From positions 148,129 to 212,128 of the forward strand of contig NZ_ALAP01000018.1 of assembly GCF_000280905.1 (NCBI RefSeq): a stretch of 64,000 nucleotides of DNA, given 5' to 3'. Made by a program: the position numbers and the translations under genes. The stretch comes from Streptomyces sp. AA1529 (GTDB taxonomy: Bacteria > Actinomycetota > Actinomycetes > Streptomycetales > Streptomycetaceae). Below the pieces are notes generated by a model that was given only the letters and a program-made list of their open reading frames with translations, searched no databases and was not told the DNA's origin. Every line of letters starts with the position of its first letter. Position 1 is the stretch's first letter. Shown one piece after another: positions 43,866 through 58,665 of the stretch.

Positions 43866-45665
43866 TCAGGTGTAGACGCCGAACTCGTAGAGCGAGTAGC
43901 CCCAGCCGGTGCCGCGCTGCGTGCCGTGCACGCGGACGTAGCGGCCGGTGCCGGAGACGTCGAGGTCGTCGACTCCGCCGTCGCCTCCGGTGACCTCGCG
44001 TACGGTGCGCCAGTTCCGGCCGTCGTCGGAGGTCTGGACGGTGTACTCCGTCGCGTAGGAGGTCTCCCAGACGAGTTGCACGTGCCGGAACGCGGTGCGG
44101 GTGCCGAGGTCGACGCTCAGCCACTGCGGGTCGCTCCAGTCGCTCGCCCAGCGGGTGGTGAGGTCGCCGTCCACGGCGCCGGCGGCCGTGCAGGGGCAGT
44201 CGCCGCCGCCCTGCTGCTCCGAGGAGGCCGTCGCAGGGGCGTCGAGGGCCGCGTTGGTGCCGTCGACGTCCGGCGGGACGATGCGCACGGAGCGGGACTC
44301 CACACCGACGTTGCCCTTGCCGTCCGTGGCCTTGACGTACATCTTCCACACGCCCGGACGGTCGGGTGCGGTGACCCTGAGCCGGCCGCCGCCGAGGTCG
44401 GTGGCGGGCAGCGGAGTCAGTTCGTTGCTCTCGTCGAGGTACTTGCTGTTGCTGAGCACCTCGTAGGAGAGCGGATCGCCGTCCGGGTCGGTCGCCCGCA
44501 CCGACAGGGTCAGTTCGCCGCCCGCCGGTACCCGGGAGGGGTCGCCCTCGACGGACATCGCGGAGATGACCGGTGGGGTGTTGTCGGCGTCGGTGCCGGC
44601 GCCGTAGGCCCGTTTGACGGCATAGTAGGAGAGCCGCTTCTGACCGGCCGGCAGCAGGTTGAACCAGATGCCGCCGAAGTCGTACTCGGTGCCGTAGTGG
44701 AACATCGTCGCGCCCAGCGCCACGCCCCGGTGTCCGGTCACGCAGTCCCACGCAGCGGTGTAGCCCTCGGCCTTGGCCTGGTCGGTGGGTTCCTCGGGGA
44801 CGCCGTTGGCGTCGTCGGGGACCTCCCACTCGCCGGGCGGGCCGGTCTCGGTGACGATGTAGGGCTTGGTGTAGCCGCCCTGCTCCCAGGCGGACCGGAT
44901 GCCGCACACGTCCTGGTAGGCGTTGACGGCGTACAGGTCCAGATCGGGGGCGTTCTCCTTGTAGTACGGCCAGGCGCCGGTCCACGCGTCGGTCGAGGTG
45001 ACCGGGTGGTCCGGGTCGCGGGCGTGGATGCGCACGGCGACGTCGTTGACGAAGGAGGTGTAGGCGTCGCGCTGCTCTTCGAGCGCCTCGCCGCTGTAGC
45101 AGTTCTGCAGCCCGAGCACGGACTCGTTGCCGACGTTCCACATGAGCACGCCGGGGTGGTCCCGGTACGCGTCGACCCAGTTGGTGAACTCCTCCAGCAT
45201 GCTGCTCTTGTAGCCGTCGTCGGTCACGTAGTCCACGCAGCCGCCGCTGCCGGGGCCGCCGCCGGGCTGGAGCCAGAATCCGGCGACGACCTTGATGTCG
45301 TTGGCCGCGGCCGCGTCCAGCAGCGGCTTGCTGGTGGCGTCGGTGCCCCAGGTGCGGATCGTGTTGACGCCCATGGAGCGCAGGTCGGGCAGATACTTCC
45401 CGGCGTCGGAGGCGGCGGGCCCCCAGGTGAGGCCCTTGACCTGGTAGGGGCTGCCGTCCACGGTCAACTGCCAGTCGCCCTGGCTGCCGGTCACCTCGAC
45501 GACGCTGCCCGCCGCCTGCGCCGGCTGCGCGGGCAGCGCGAGCGCTCCGGCGGCCAGCGCCCCGGCGACGAGCGGCGCCGCGAGACGGCGGACGAGGGGC
45601 GCCGGGTGGAGACGGCGGACGAGAGATGCCGCCCGGCGGCGGGTGCGGGTGCGGGGTCCGGTCAT
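43866..45665 (-). CDS. secreted glycoside hydrolase (GH2/GH72-like TIM barrel) with F5/8-type carbohydrate-binding domain
   Basis: The 599-residue product has a basic N-terminus and a signal peptide to about residue 52. A (beta/alpha)8 catalytic domain follows (YQVKGLTWGPAASDAGKYL, GVNTIRTWG), with proton-donor Glu181 in WNVGNES and nucleophile Glu273 in VTETGPPGEWE. Next is an Ig/cadherin-like module (about 375-455) and a C-terminal discoidin domain (CTAAGAVDGDLTTRWASDWSDPQWLSVDLG). It probably acts on external polysaccharide, possibly beta-1,3-glucan; the family assignment is not firm. Its ATG overlaps the DUF1996 gene stop (ATGA). It is predicted to be under the LacI-type regulator. Confidence 0.85.
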   Translation of the reverse strand: MTGPRTRTRRRAASLVRRLHPAPLVRRLAAPLVAGALAAGALALPAQPAQAAGSVVEVTGSQGDWQLTVDGSPYQVKGLTWGPAASDAGKYLPDLRSMGVNTIRTWGTDATSKPLLDAAAANDIKVVAGFWLQPGGGPGSGGCVDYVTDDGYKSSMLEEFTNWVDAYRDHPGVLMWNVGNESVLGLQNCYSGEALEEQRDAYTSFVNDVAVRIHARDPDHPVTSTDAWTGAWPYYKENAPDLDLYAVNAYQDVCGIRSAWEQGGYTKPYIVTETGPPGEWEVPDDANGVPEEPTDQAKAEGYTAAWDCVTGHRGVALGATMFHYGTEYDFGGIWFNLLPAGQKRLSYYAVKRAYGAGTDADNTPPVISAMSVEGDPSRVPAGGELTLSVRATDPDGDPLSYEVLSNSKYLDESNELTPLPATDLGGGRLRVTAPDRPGVWKMYVKATDGKGNVGVESRSVRIVPPDVDGTNAALDAPATASSEQQGGGDCPCTAAGAVDGDLTTRWASDWSDPQWLSVDLGTRTAFRHVQLVWETSYATEYTVQTSDDGRNWRTVREVTGGDGGVDDLDVSGTGRYVRVHGTQRGTGWGYSLYEFGVYT

Positions 45666-46669
45666 GGTGTGGCCACCCCCGCGGGCAGTTCGTAGTCCTC
45701 GTTCAGCGCCGCGCCTTCCTCGGGATGTGTCTGGTCGTAGCCGCGTGCGTCGCACTGGAGGCCGCCGACGATGCAGTGGTCGACCAGGGCGTCGAGGGTG
45801 GCGTCGTCCCAGGCGTTGAAGAAGTCGTAGTGGAACGAGTAGCTCGGGCCGCTGGCCAGCCGCGCGGCGGAGAGGTCTCCGTTGACGGGGAAGGCCATCT
45901 TGAACTCGATCATCGGCAGCGCGACCGGATGGCCGGCGGGGCAGACGTTGTCGTTCGTGCCCTCCTTGACCACCGGGTAGGCCATGTGGCTGCGGTGGTC
46001 GGCGGAGTCGAGGGAGGAGCCGTCCCAGCAGCTCGGGGCCTGGAGACGGATGTTGAGCTGCACGTCGGCGCGGTCGGGGCAGTCGGTGGGGAACTCGGTG
46101 TTGAAGTAGCTGTCCCCGCACTCCCAGCCCTCGACGTACCCGGGGTGGTCGCGGAAGTCCTGCGGGCTCTGCGCCGGGCTGCCGACGACGAACCGCAGCC
46201 CCTTGGGGAAGGGGCGGACGCTGGTGTAGTCGGTGACCCCGGCCTTGTAGTAGATGGTCTGCGGGCCGACGGGCAGGATCGGCCGGTCGCCGTCGAAGAG
46301 GGTGGGCATCCAGTACGCCGACTTGTCGCCGGGCGCCTTGCAGGTGGTGCCGCCCGCGTCGAGCGAGGCGGCGGTGCTGTCGGCGTCGGTGGTGGTGTTG
46401 CCCATGAAGGTGTGGTTGTGGGACGCGCCGGGCTGCCCGGGGAAGACGATCGGATCGTCCGGACCGGTGTGGCTGACCGCGCAGTTGGCCTGGAACTCGT
46501 GGAAGTAGCGGTGCGGCGGCTGCGCCGCGGCGGCGGTCTGGGCCCTGGTGCCGGTCGCGGCTGCGGCGTGCGGGCCGGAAGCGGTCGCGGTTCCGGTCGC
46601 GCCGAGTGCCGCCAGCAGTAACGCGACCACGAGCAGCGTTCCCGAGCGGTATGTCGATCTCCGTGCCAT
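45662..46669 (-). CDS. secreted DUF1996 protein
   Basis: The 335-residue product has a signal peptide (MARRSTYRSGTLLVVALLLAALG), then the DUF1996 domain: FHEFQANCAVSHTGPDDPIVFPGQPGASHNHTFMGN, YWMPTLFDGDRPI, LRFVVGSPAQSPQ, CPDRADVQLNIRLQAPSCWDG and SHMAYPVV. DUF1996 proteins are found in fungi and actinomycetes, and their function is not settled. ATG 46669 is preceded by AGGAGG. It is translationally coupled to the glycoside hydrolase gene. The operator-like palindrome at 46733-46746 lies 64 bases upstream. Confidence 0.88.
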   Translation of the reverse strand: MARRSTYRSGTLLVVALLLAALGATGTATASGPHAAAATGTRAQTAAAAQPPHRYFHEFQANCAVSHTGPDDPIVFPGQPGASHNHTFMGNTTTDADSTAASLDAGGTTCKAPGDKSAYWMPTLFDGDRPILPVGPQTIYYKAGVTDYTSVRPFPKGLRFVVGSPAQSPQDFRDHPGYVEGWECGDSYFNTEFPTDCPDRADVQLNIRLQAPSCWDGSSLDSADHRSHMAYPVVKEGTNDNVCPAGHPVALPMIEFKMAFPVNGDLSAARLASGPSYSFHYDFFNAWDDATLDALVDHCIVGGLQCDARGYDQTHPEEGAALNEDYELPAGVATP

Positions 46670-46732
46670 GGAGCCCTCCTGGAGGTGAGGGGTGGGGGCG
46701 GCGCGGCGAGCGGGTCGCCGCGCCGATGGATC

Positions 46733-46746
46733 GGAAAGCGCTCTCC
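46733..46746. promoter_or_regulatory. LacI-type operator before the DUF1996-hydrolase operon
   Basis: GGAAAGC followed by GCTCTCC forms a 14-bp palindrome with one mismatch and the core AAGCGCTC. Confidence 0.7.
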
Positions 46747-46981
46747 CGTTCCGGAGTGTTGAGGCACGCGGCAGAGGTGTCAAGGAAGTGAACCAAAGGA
46801 TCAGCAGCCTGCCCGCTCGGCGGACTTCGGCGCGGCAGCCCGTCTCACACATCGCTACAGGTCAGAACCGAAATCCGGGCTCACAGGGCCGACATGGGCG
46901 GCGACCGGCACCCGTCGGAACGCGCCAGCATTCCGTCACAACCCTTGACGTCCTGTACACACGGATGAACCATTCAGCGGC

Positions 46982-46997
46982 GAGAGAGCGCTCCCTC
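46982..46997. promoter_or_regulatory. LacI-type operator before the beta-helix protein gene
   Basis: GAGAGAGC followed by GCTCCCTC forms a 16-bp palindrome with one mismatch, 40 bases upstream of the ATG at 47037. Confidence 0.7.
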
Positions 46998-47036
46998 ACC
47001 CCCCATCGTTCATCTGATGAACAAGGAGAAGCGCCC

Positions 47037-48887
47037 ATGCCCCCTTCCTCCGACGGTTCCGCCGAGAGTTCCGCCGCCCGTTCCTCCGACACGTCCTCCG
47101 CCGGCCCGGTGCCCGGCCGCCGTACCGTTCTCGGGGCCGCAGCGGCCGCCGTCCCCACGGCACTCGTCGGCATGTCCGCACCCGCCTCGGCCGCCCCGGC
47201 ACGCCGTCCGCGGCCGACGGGCGCCGACGGCGCCCAGGACCTGCCCGGCGGCGGCGACCTCGGCCCCAACGTCATCGTGTTCGATCCCTCGACGCCCGGT
47301 ATCCAGGCGAAGCTGGACGAGATCTTCCGGCAGCAGGAGTCCGCACAGTTCGGCAGCGGCCGCTACGCGCTGCTGTTCAAGCCCGGCACCTACCACGGAC
47401 TCAACGCGCAACTCGGCTTCTACACCTCGATCGCCGGTCTGGGCCTGTCCCCCGACGACACCACCATCAACGGCGATGTGACCGTGGACGCCGGATGGTT
47501 CGACGGGAACGCCACCCAGAACTTCTGGCGCTCTGCCGAGAACCTCGCCCTCGTCCCGGTCAGCGGCACCAACCGGTGGGCCGTCGCGCAGGCCGCGCCG
47601 TTCCGCCGGATGCACGTCCGCGGCGGCCTCAACCTCTCCCCGGCCGGCTACGGCTGGGCCAGCGGCGGCTACATCGCCGACAGCCGGATCGACGGCCAGG
47701 TCGGACCGTACTCCCAGCAGCAGTGGTACACCCGGGACAGCGCGGTGGGCGGCTGGCTCAACGGCGTCTGGAACATGGTCTTCTCCGGTGTCGAGGGCGC
47801 TCCGGGGCAGAGCTTCCCCGACCCGCCCTACACCACGCTGAACACGACGCCGATCTCCCGCGAGAAGCCGTTCCTCTACCTCGACGGCGCCGACTACCGG
47901 GTCTTCCTGCCGGAGAAGCGGACCGCGGCACGCGGCGTCACCTGGGGCAACGGCACTCCGCGCGGCACCTCGCTGCCGCTGTCCCAGTTCTACGTGGCAC
48001 GACCCGGCGACTCGGCGGCCACCCTCAACCAGGCGCTCGGCCAGGGACTGCACCTGCTGCTCACGCCGGGCGTCTACCACCTCGACCAGCCGCTGAAGGT
48101 CGACCGGGCCGGGACGGTCGTGCTGGGCCTGGGCTACGCGACGCTGGTGCCGGACGGGGGTGCCACCGCGGTGCGGGTCGCCGACGTCGACGGGGTGCGG
48201 CTGGCCGGGTTCCTGGTCGACGCCGGGCCCACCAACTCCGAGACGCTGGTGGAGGTCGGGCCGCGGGGCGCCTCGGCGGACCATTCGGCGAATCCGATCA
48301 CGGTGCAGGACGTGTTCGTGCGCATCGGCGGCAGCGGCGCGGGCAAGGCCACCACCAGCATCGTCGTCAACAGCCGGCACACCATCGTGGACCACACCTG
48401 GGTGTGGCGGGCCGACCACGGCACCGGCGTCGGCTGGGAGACGAACCGGGCCGACTACGGCGTCGTCGTCAACGGCGACGACGTGCTGGCGACCGGGCTG
48501 TTCGTGGAGCACTTCAACAAGTACGACGTGCAGTGGAACGGCCAGCGCGGCCGCACGATCTTCTTCCAGAACGAGAAGGCGTACGACGCGCCGAACCAGG
48601 CCGCGATCCAGAACGGTTCGATCAAGGGCTACGCCGCCTACAAGGTCGCCGACTCGGTCACCTCGCACGAGGCGTGGGGCCTGGGCAGCTACTGCTACTA
48701 CAACGTCGATCCGACGATCGTCCAGCACCACGGCTTCGCCGCCCCGCACACCTCCGGGGTGAAGTTCCACGACGTGCTGGTGGTCTCGCTGGGCGGCAAG
48801 GGACAGTACGAGCGCGTCATCAACGAGACCGGCTCGCCCACCTCCGGGACCTCGACCACGCCGTCCACGGTGGTCTCCTACCCCTGA
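47037..48887 (+). CDS. Tat-exported right-handed beta-helix protein (GH55/pectin-lyase-like)
   Basis: The 616-residue product has a twin-arginine signal (GRRTVLGAAAAAVP, Arg28-Arg29) and then a repetitive beta-helix: NVIVFDPSTPGIQAKLDEIF, RYALLFKPGTYHGLNAQLGFYTSIAGLGLSPDDTTINGD, and QNFWRSAENLALVPV. The C-terminal half continues in the same style (HTIVDHTWVWRADHGTG, WETNRADYGVVVNGDDVLATGLFVEHFNKYDVQWNG). The pattern resembles GH55 exo-beta-1,3-glucanases and relatives often misnamed adenylyl cyclase. ATG 47037 has AAGGAG eight bases upstream. A LacI-type operator lies just before it, which ties it to the same sugar response as the divergent hydrolase. Confidence 0.8.
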   Translation: MPPSSDGSAESSAARSSDTSSAGPVPGRRTVLGAAAAAVPTALVGMSAPASAAPARRPRPTGADGAQDLPGGGDLGPNVIVFDPSTPGIQAKLDEIFRQQESAQFGSGRYALLFKPGTYHGLNAQLGFYTSIAGLGLSPDDTTINGDVTVDAGWFDGNATQNFWRSAENLALVPVSGTNRWAVAQAAPFRRMHVRGGLNLSPAGYGWASGGYIADSRIDGQVGPYSQQQWYTRDSAVGGWLNGVWNMVFSGVEGAPGQSFPDPPYTTLNTTPISREKPFLYLDGADYRVFLPEKRTAARGVTWGNGTPRGTSLPLSQFYVARPGDSAATLNQALGQGLHLLLTPGVYHLDQPLKVDRAGTVVLGLGYATLVPDGGATAVRVADVDGVRLAGFLVDAGPTNSETLVEVGPRGASADHSANPITVQDVFVRIGGSGAGKATTSIVVNSRHTIVDHTWVWRADHGTGVGWETNRADYGVVVNGDDVLATGLFVEHFNKYDVQWNGQRGRTIFFQNEKAYDAPNQAAIQNGSIKGYAAYKVADSVTSHEAWGLGSYCYYNVDPTIVQHHGFAAPHTSGVKFHDVLVVSLGGKGQYERVINETGSPTSGTSTTPSTVVSYP

Positions 48888-48962
48888 TCCGGGCGGGACG
48901 GCGTGTCGACGGCTGCCCACGGGCCCTCCGCCGGCACCGTCCGTCCCGCGGTCCGCGCATGC

Positions 48963-49002
48963 GAGAGGGCCCGTACGGCAGTACTGCCGTACGGGCCCTC
49001 TC
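48963..49002. terminator. bidirectional terminator between the beta-helix gene and tuf
   Basis: The 40 bases are a perfect palindrome of two 20-base arms with the centre AGTACT; the core is gggcccgtacggcag. It lies between two convergent genes (stops at 48887 and 49083), so it can end transcription from both sides. Confidence 0.9.
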
Positions 49003-49082
49003 ATCAGCCGAAGCCGCTACGCCGGCCGGAGCCGGCCGTCAGCCGAAGCCGGGATGCGCCGGGCGGACCCGGCGCGGCGAGG

Positions 49083-50276
49083 TCACTTGGAGATCTTGGT
49101 GACCTGGCCGGCGCCCACGGTGCGGCCACCCTCACGGATGGCGAACTTGAGGCCCTCTTCCATGGCGACGGGCTGGATGAGCTGGACGCTCATCTCGGTG
49201 TTGTCGCCCGGCATGACCATCTCGGTGCCCTCGGGGAGGGTCACCACGCCGGTCACGTCGGTGGTGCGGAAGTAGAACTGCGGGCGGTAGTTGTTGAAGA
49301 ACGGGGTGTGGCGACCGCCCTCGTCCTTCGACAGGATGTACGCCTGCGCCTCGAACTCCGTGTGCGGGGTGACCGAGCCCGGCTTGATGATGACCTGGCC
49401 GCGCTCGACGTCCTCGCGCTTGATGCCGCGGAGCAGCAGACCGACGTTCTCACCGGCCTGACCCTCGTCCAGCAGCTTCCGGAACATCTCGATGCCGGTG
49501 ACCGTGGTCGAGGTCTTGGTGTCCTTGATGCCGATGATGTCGACGTTCTCGTTGACCTTCAGCACACCGCGCTCGATACGGCCGGTGACGACCGTGCCGC
49601 GGCCGGTGATGGTGAAGACGTCCTCGATCGGCATCAGGAACGGCTTGTCGGTGTCGCGCTCCGGGGCCGGGATGGCCTCGTCGACGGCCGACATGAGCTT
49701 GACGACGGACTCGCCCCACTCCTTGTCGCCCTCCAGCGCCTTGAGCGCGGAGACCTTGACGACCGGAACCTCGTCACCCGGGAACTCGTACTCCGAGAGC
49801 AGCTCACGGACCTCGAGCTCGACGAGCTCCATGATCTCCTCGTCGTCCACCATGTCGGCCTTGTTCAGGGCGACGACGATGTACGGAACGCCGACCTGGC
49901 GGGCCAGGAGCACGTGCTCCTTGGTCTGCGGCATCGGGCCGTCGGTGGCGGCGACCACGAGGATGGCGCCGTCCATCTGGGCGGCACCGGTGATCATGTT
50001 CTTGATGTAGTCCGCGTGACCCGGGCAGTCGACGTGGGCGTAGTGACGGTTCTCCGTCTGGTACTCGACGTGCGCGATGGAGATGGTGATACCGCGCTGG
50101 CGCTCTTCCGGCGCCTTGTCGATGTTCTCGAAGGCCGAAGCCTGGTTCAGTTCCGGGTACGCGTCGTGCAGCACCTTGGTGATCGCCGCGGTAAGAGTGG
50201 TCTTGCCGTGGTCGATGTGACCGATGGTGCCGATGTTGACGTGCGGCTTAGTCCGCTCGAACTTCGCCTTCGCCAC
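49083..50276 (-). CDS. tuf: elongation factor Tu
   Basis: EF-Tu brings aminoacyl-tRNA to the ribosome. The 397-residue product starts at GTG 50276 ([14 protein letters not shown]) with AGGAGG six bases upstream, and has GHIDHGKT (19-26), [13 protein letters not shown] and SALKALEG. The domain interface where kirromycin resistance maps (around [15 protein letters not shown] and the C-terminal [13 protein letters not shown]) looks wild type. It lies downstream of fusA with a 248-base gap. The Streptomyces gene of this type is tuf1. Confidence 0.98.
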   Translation of the reverse strand: MAKAKFERTKPHVNIGTIGHIDHGKTTLTAAITKVLHDAYPELNQASAFENIDKAPEERQRGITISIAHVEYQTENRHYAHVDCPGHADYIKNMITGAAQMDGAILVVAATDGPMPQTKEHVLLARQVGVPYIVVALNKADMVDDEEIMELVELEVRELLSEYEFPGDEVPVVKVSALKALEGDKEWGESVVKLMSAVDEAIPAPERDTDKPFLMPIEDVFTITGRGTVVTGRIERGVLKVNENVDIIGIKDTKTSTTVTGIEMFRKLLDEGQAGENVGLLLRGIKREDVERGQVIIKPGSVTPHTEFEAQAYILSKDEGGRHTPFFNNYRPQFYFRTTDVTGVVTLPEGTEMVMPGDNTEMSVQLIQPVAMEEGLKFAIREGGRTVGAGQVTKISK

Positions 50277-50524
50277 TGGGGTCCTCCTGTGGACTGGTGC
50301 TGTACACCCTCCACATTTTGCGGAGGGGTTCAGGTGGTCGTACCGAACCGGTCAGGACCCCGAGGGGGATGCCCTTGACCTGTTCGCTTGGGTGGGCCGG
50401 CGGCCGGGGCGCCCCGGCACAGTCCGCTTCGGCGACCGAGCGATCTGTACCGGAGTGCCCCGAATGCCTTTGCTCAAGCCTAAGGGGTGAGGACGGGTGT
50501 CCTCCCCGCCCCTGGACGAGTGGG
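50277..50524 (-). other. fusA-tuf intergenic leader
   Basis: The 248-base gap has a ccctcc/ggaggg hairpin (50307-50327) near the tuf ribosome-binding region. A promoter of tuf is expected here by analogy with other streptomycetes. I see only imperfect candidates, TTGAGC (50477-50472) with TACAGAT 22 bases on. Confidence 0.45.
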
Positions 50525-52648
<2,124 letters not shown>

Positions 52649-52687
52649 AAGGCTTCAGTCTTCTCTCGGTCTCGATGGGGGTAGCGA

Positions 52688-53158
52688 CTACCAGCGGTAG
52701 TGCGCGAAGGCCTTGTTGGACTCGGCCATCTTGTGCGTGTCCTCGCGCTTCTTCACGGCGGCGCCGAGCCCGTTGGAGGCGTCGAGCAGCTCGTTCATCA
52801 GACGCTCGGTCATGGTCTTCTCACGGCGGGCGCGGGAGTAACCCACGATCCAGCGCAGCGCGAGCGTGGAGGAACGGCCGGGGCGGACCTCGACCGGAAC
52901 CTGGTAGGTGGCGCCACCGACGCGGCGGGAGCGGACCTCGAGGGTCGGCTTGACGTTCTCCAGCGCGCGCTTCAGCGTGATGACCGGGTCGTTGCCGGTC
53001 TTCTCGCGCAGCCCTTCCATGGCGCCGTAGACGATGCGCTCGGCGGTGGAGCGCTTGCCGTTCAGCAGCACCTTGTTGATGAGGGAGGTCACCAGAGGAG
53101 AGCCGTAGACCGGGTCGATGATGACCGGGCGCTTCGGGGCGGGGCCCTTACGAGGCAT
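52688..53158 (-). CDS. rpsG: 30S ribosomal protein S7
   Basis: S7 organises the 30S head and contacts the E site. The 156-residue product begins [35 protein letters not shown] and contains [25 protein letters not shown]. It starts two bases after the rpsL stop. Confidence 0.98.
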   Translation of the reverse strand: MPRKGPAPKRPVIIDPVYGSPLVTSLINKVLLNGKRSTAERIVYGAMEGLREKTGNDPVITLKRALENVKPTLEVRSRRVGGATYQVPVEVRPGRSSTLALRWIVGYSRARREKTMTERLMNELLDASNGLGAAVKKREDTHKMAESNKAFAHYRW

Positions 53159-53160
53159 TC

Positions 53161-53532
53161 TTACTTCTCCTTCTTGGCGCCGTAGCGGCTGCGAGCCTGC
53201 TTGCGGTTCTTGACGCCCTGCGTGTCGAGGGAGCCGCGGATGATCTTGTAGCGAACACCCGGCAGGTCCTTCACACGGCCACCACGCACGAGCACGATGG
53301 AGTGCTCCTGCAGGTTGTGACCCTCACCCGGAATGTAGGCGGTCACCTCGATCCCGCTGGTCAGGCGCACACGGGCGACCTTGCGCAGGGCCGAGTTCGG
53401 CTTCTTCGGGGTGGTCGTGAAAACACGCGTGCAGACGCCGCGGCGCTGGGGCGAACCCTCCAGTGCGGGCGTCTTGTTCTTCTCGACCTTGTCCTGCCGG
53501 CCCTTGCGGACCAGCTGCTGGATCGTAGGCAC
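53161..53532 (-). CDS. rpsL: 30S ribosomal protein S12
   Basis: S12 sits at the decoding site. The 123-residue product has the two streptomycin loops [17 protein letters not shown] and [13 protein letters not shown]. Both key lysines (Lys43 and Lys88 in the numbering without Met) are wild type, so the organism is predicted to be streptomycin-sensitive at the ribosome. It is the first gene of the str operon, 209 bases downstream of a good promoter. Confidence 0.98.
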   Translation of the reverse strand: MPTIQQLVRKGRQDKVEKNKTPALEGSPQRRGVCTRVFTTTPKKPNSALRKVARVRLTSGIEVTAYIPGEGHNLQEHSIVLVRGGRVKDLPGVRYKIIRGSLDTQGVKNRKQARSRYGAKKEK

Positions 53533-53898
53533 CGTTTCTCCGGTTTCTGTGTGCCAGTCTCGGTAAAGCTAACCTGGGCCATACCCGACCCACGAGGTCG
53601 GGTGTGTCGAAGACTGCAGATCCCCGCTGAGGGCGGAAGACTTCTCCATGGTGAGAAGCATGCAGATCCCGGTATCACCTGCTGCGCGCACCGTCACCGC
53701 GTTCGCGGGGGACAACAGCGCAGGGGACACCCCAGGCACAGGAATTGAGGGTACCTACCGCATGGGCTGGGGTCAAAACAAATGGGGCCGCCACGATAGC
53801 GCCCCCGACCTGCGAGAAGAAGGGCACCGGGCCGCCCCCCGAGCCGACGCGCCGTACCGCTGCGCCCCCCACCGGCCCGCCGACGGCTCCGGAACCCG
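53533..53898 (-). other. str-operon leader and upstream gap
   Basis: The 366-base gap between the DUF1707 gene and rpsL has no supported gene. It holds the promoter at 53748-53776 and a leader of about 209 bases with short hairpins. Confidence 0.5.
53748..53776 (-). promoter_or_regulatory. rpsL-rpsG-fusA promoter
   Basis: TTGACC (53776-53771), a 17-base spacer and TACCCT (53753-53748) fit the HrdB consensus well. Expected transcription start is near 53741. Confidence 0.75.
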
Positions 53899-54525
53899 TC
53901 ACGCTGTCGCCAGGATCACCCCGAACACGACGGCCAGGAACACCCCGATGGCCACCCAGCCGAGCACCAGACCCGCCATCGCCAGACCCGCGCCCTGCTC
54001 CCCCGTCCTGCGGATCTCGGCCCGCGCCTTGTGCCCGAGGATCACCGCGGGGATCGCCGTCAGCCCGTACATCGGCGTCAGGATGCCGCAGACCAGCGCG
54101 CCGATCGCCGAACCGTTGGTGCTCGGCGGGGGCGGCGGCAGGAAGGTGCGCGGCACCACCGGATAGGCGGGCTGCTGCGACGGCATCGGGACCGGCCCCT
54201 GCGGCAGATCCGCGATGAGCATGTTCAGCTCCCCGTACGTCTGGGCGTGCGCGGCGCGGGCCAGCCGCTGCTCGTACTCGTCCTGCCCCAGCCGGCCCTC
54301 GGTGAAGCCGGCCTTCAGCACGTCGATCGCCCGCTCCCGGTCCGTGTGCGCGGCGCGCATCTGGGCCACCTGCTGGCCCTGGGCCGGAAACGCCCCCGGA
54401 CCGTGGCCCTGACTCGGGACAAGACCGGGCTGCTGCCCCTGGCCCGGGACACCCCGGGTATTCCACGGTCCGTACGCCACCGGCCCCCACCTCCCAGCTC
54501 GCTTACCGTCCCCTCCATCATCCAT
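53899..54525 (-). CDS. DUF1707/DUF4190 membrane protein
   Basis: The 208-residue product has a Gly/Pro/Gln-rich N-terminus, a DUF1707 domain at about 57-107 (MRAAHTDRERAIDVLKAGFTEGRLGQDEYEQRLARAAHAQTYGELNMLIADLP) and a proline-rich linker. A DUF4190-type membrane part with hydrophobic segments at about 140-165 and 180-207 follows (GHKARAEIRRTGEQGAGLAMAGLVLGWVAIG). It lies between rpoC and rpsL, a position where other Streptomyces also have small unknown genes. Function unknown. Confidence 0.85.
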   Translation of the reverse strand: MDDGGDGKRAGRWGPVAYGPWNTRGVPGQGQQPGLVPSQGHGPGAFPAQGQQVAQMRAAHTDRERAIDVLKAGFTEGRLGQDEYEQRLARAAHAQTYGELNMLIADLPQGPVPMPSQQPAYPVVPRTFLPPPPPSTNGSAIGALVCGILTPMYGLTAIPAVILGHKARAEIRRTGEQGAGLAMAGLVLGWVAIGVFLAVVFGVILATA

Positions 54526-54673
54526 GACGCGGGCGGTCCGCGGACGGTTCGGCCGGTGCCGATACCGCGGGCCGGAGAACGACCGCGGGGCGGCCACCCC
54601 TCTCGGGTGACCGCCCCGCGGCGGATACCTCCGTCATCCGCCGTATCCGGCGGCGACTCGGGCGCAGGCGACC

Positions 54674-58582
<3,909 letters not shown>

Positions 58583-58665
58583 TCCCTCTCAGGGTCGTGT
58601 GTCAATGGTCTGAACGGGGTCGCGGGGAGGGCCGGGACACGCGGAGCGCGCCCCGGCCGACTCCG

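Larger units (their letters stand above)
46670..47036. other. divergent control region of the secreted enzyme genes
   Basis: The 367-base region separates the DUF1996-hydrolase operon (minus) from the beta-helix protein gene (plus). It contains one LacI-type palindrome near each gene (46733-46746 and 46982-46997). No other gene is supported. Confidence 0.6.

Noticed and set aside
49083..50276. Kirromycin-resistant EF-Tu
   Set aside because: The residues at the usual resistance sites look normal, so nothing suggests an elfamycin producer.
53161..53532. Streptomycin-resistance changes in rpsL
   Set aside because: Both resistance lysines and the surrounding loops are wild type.
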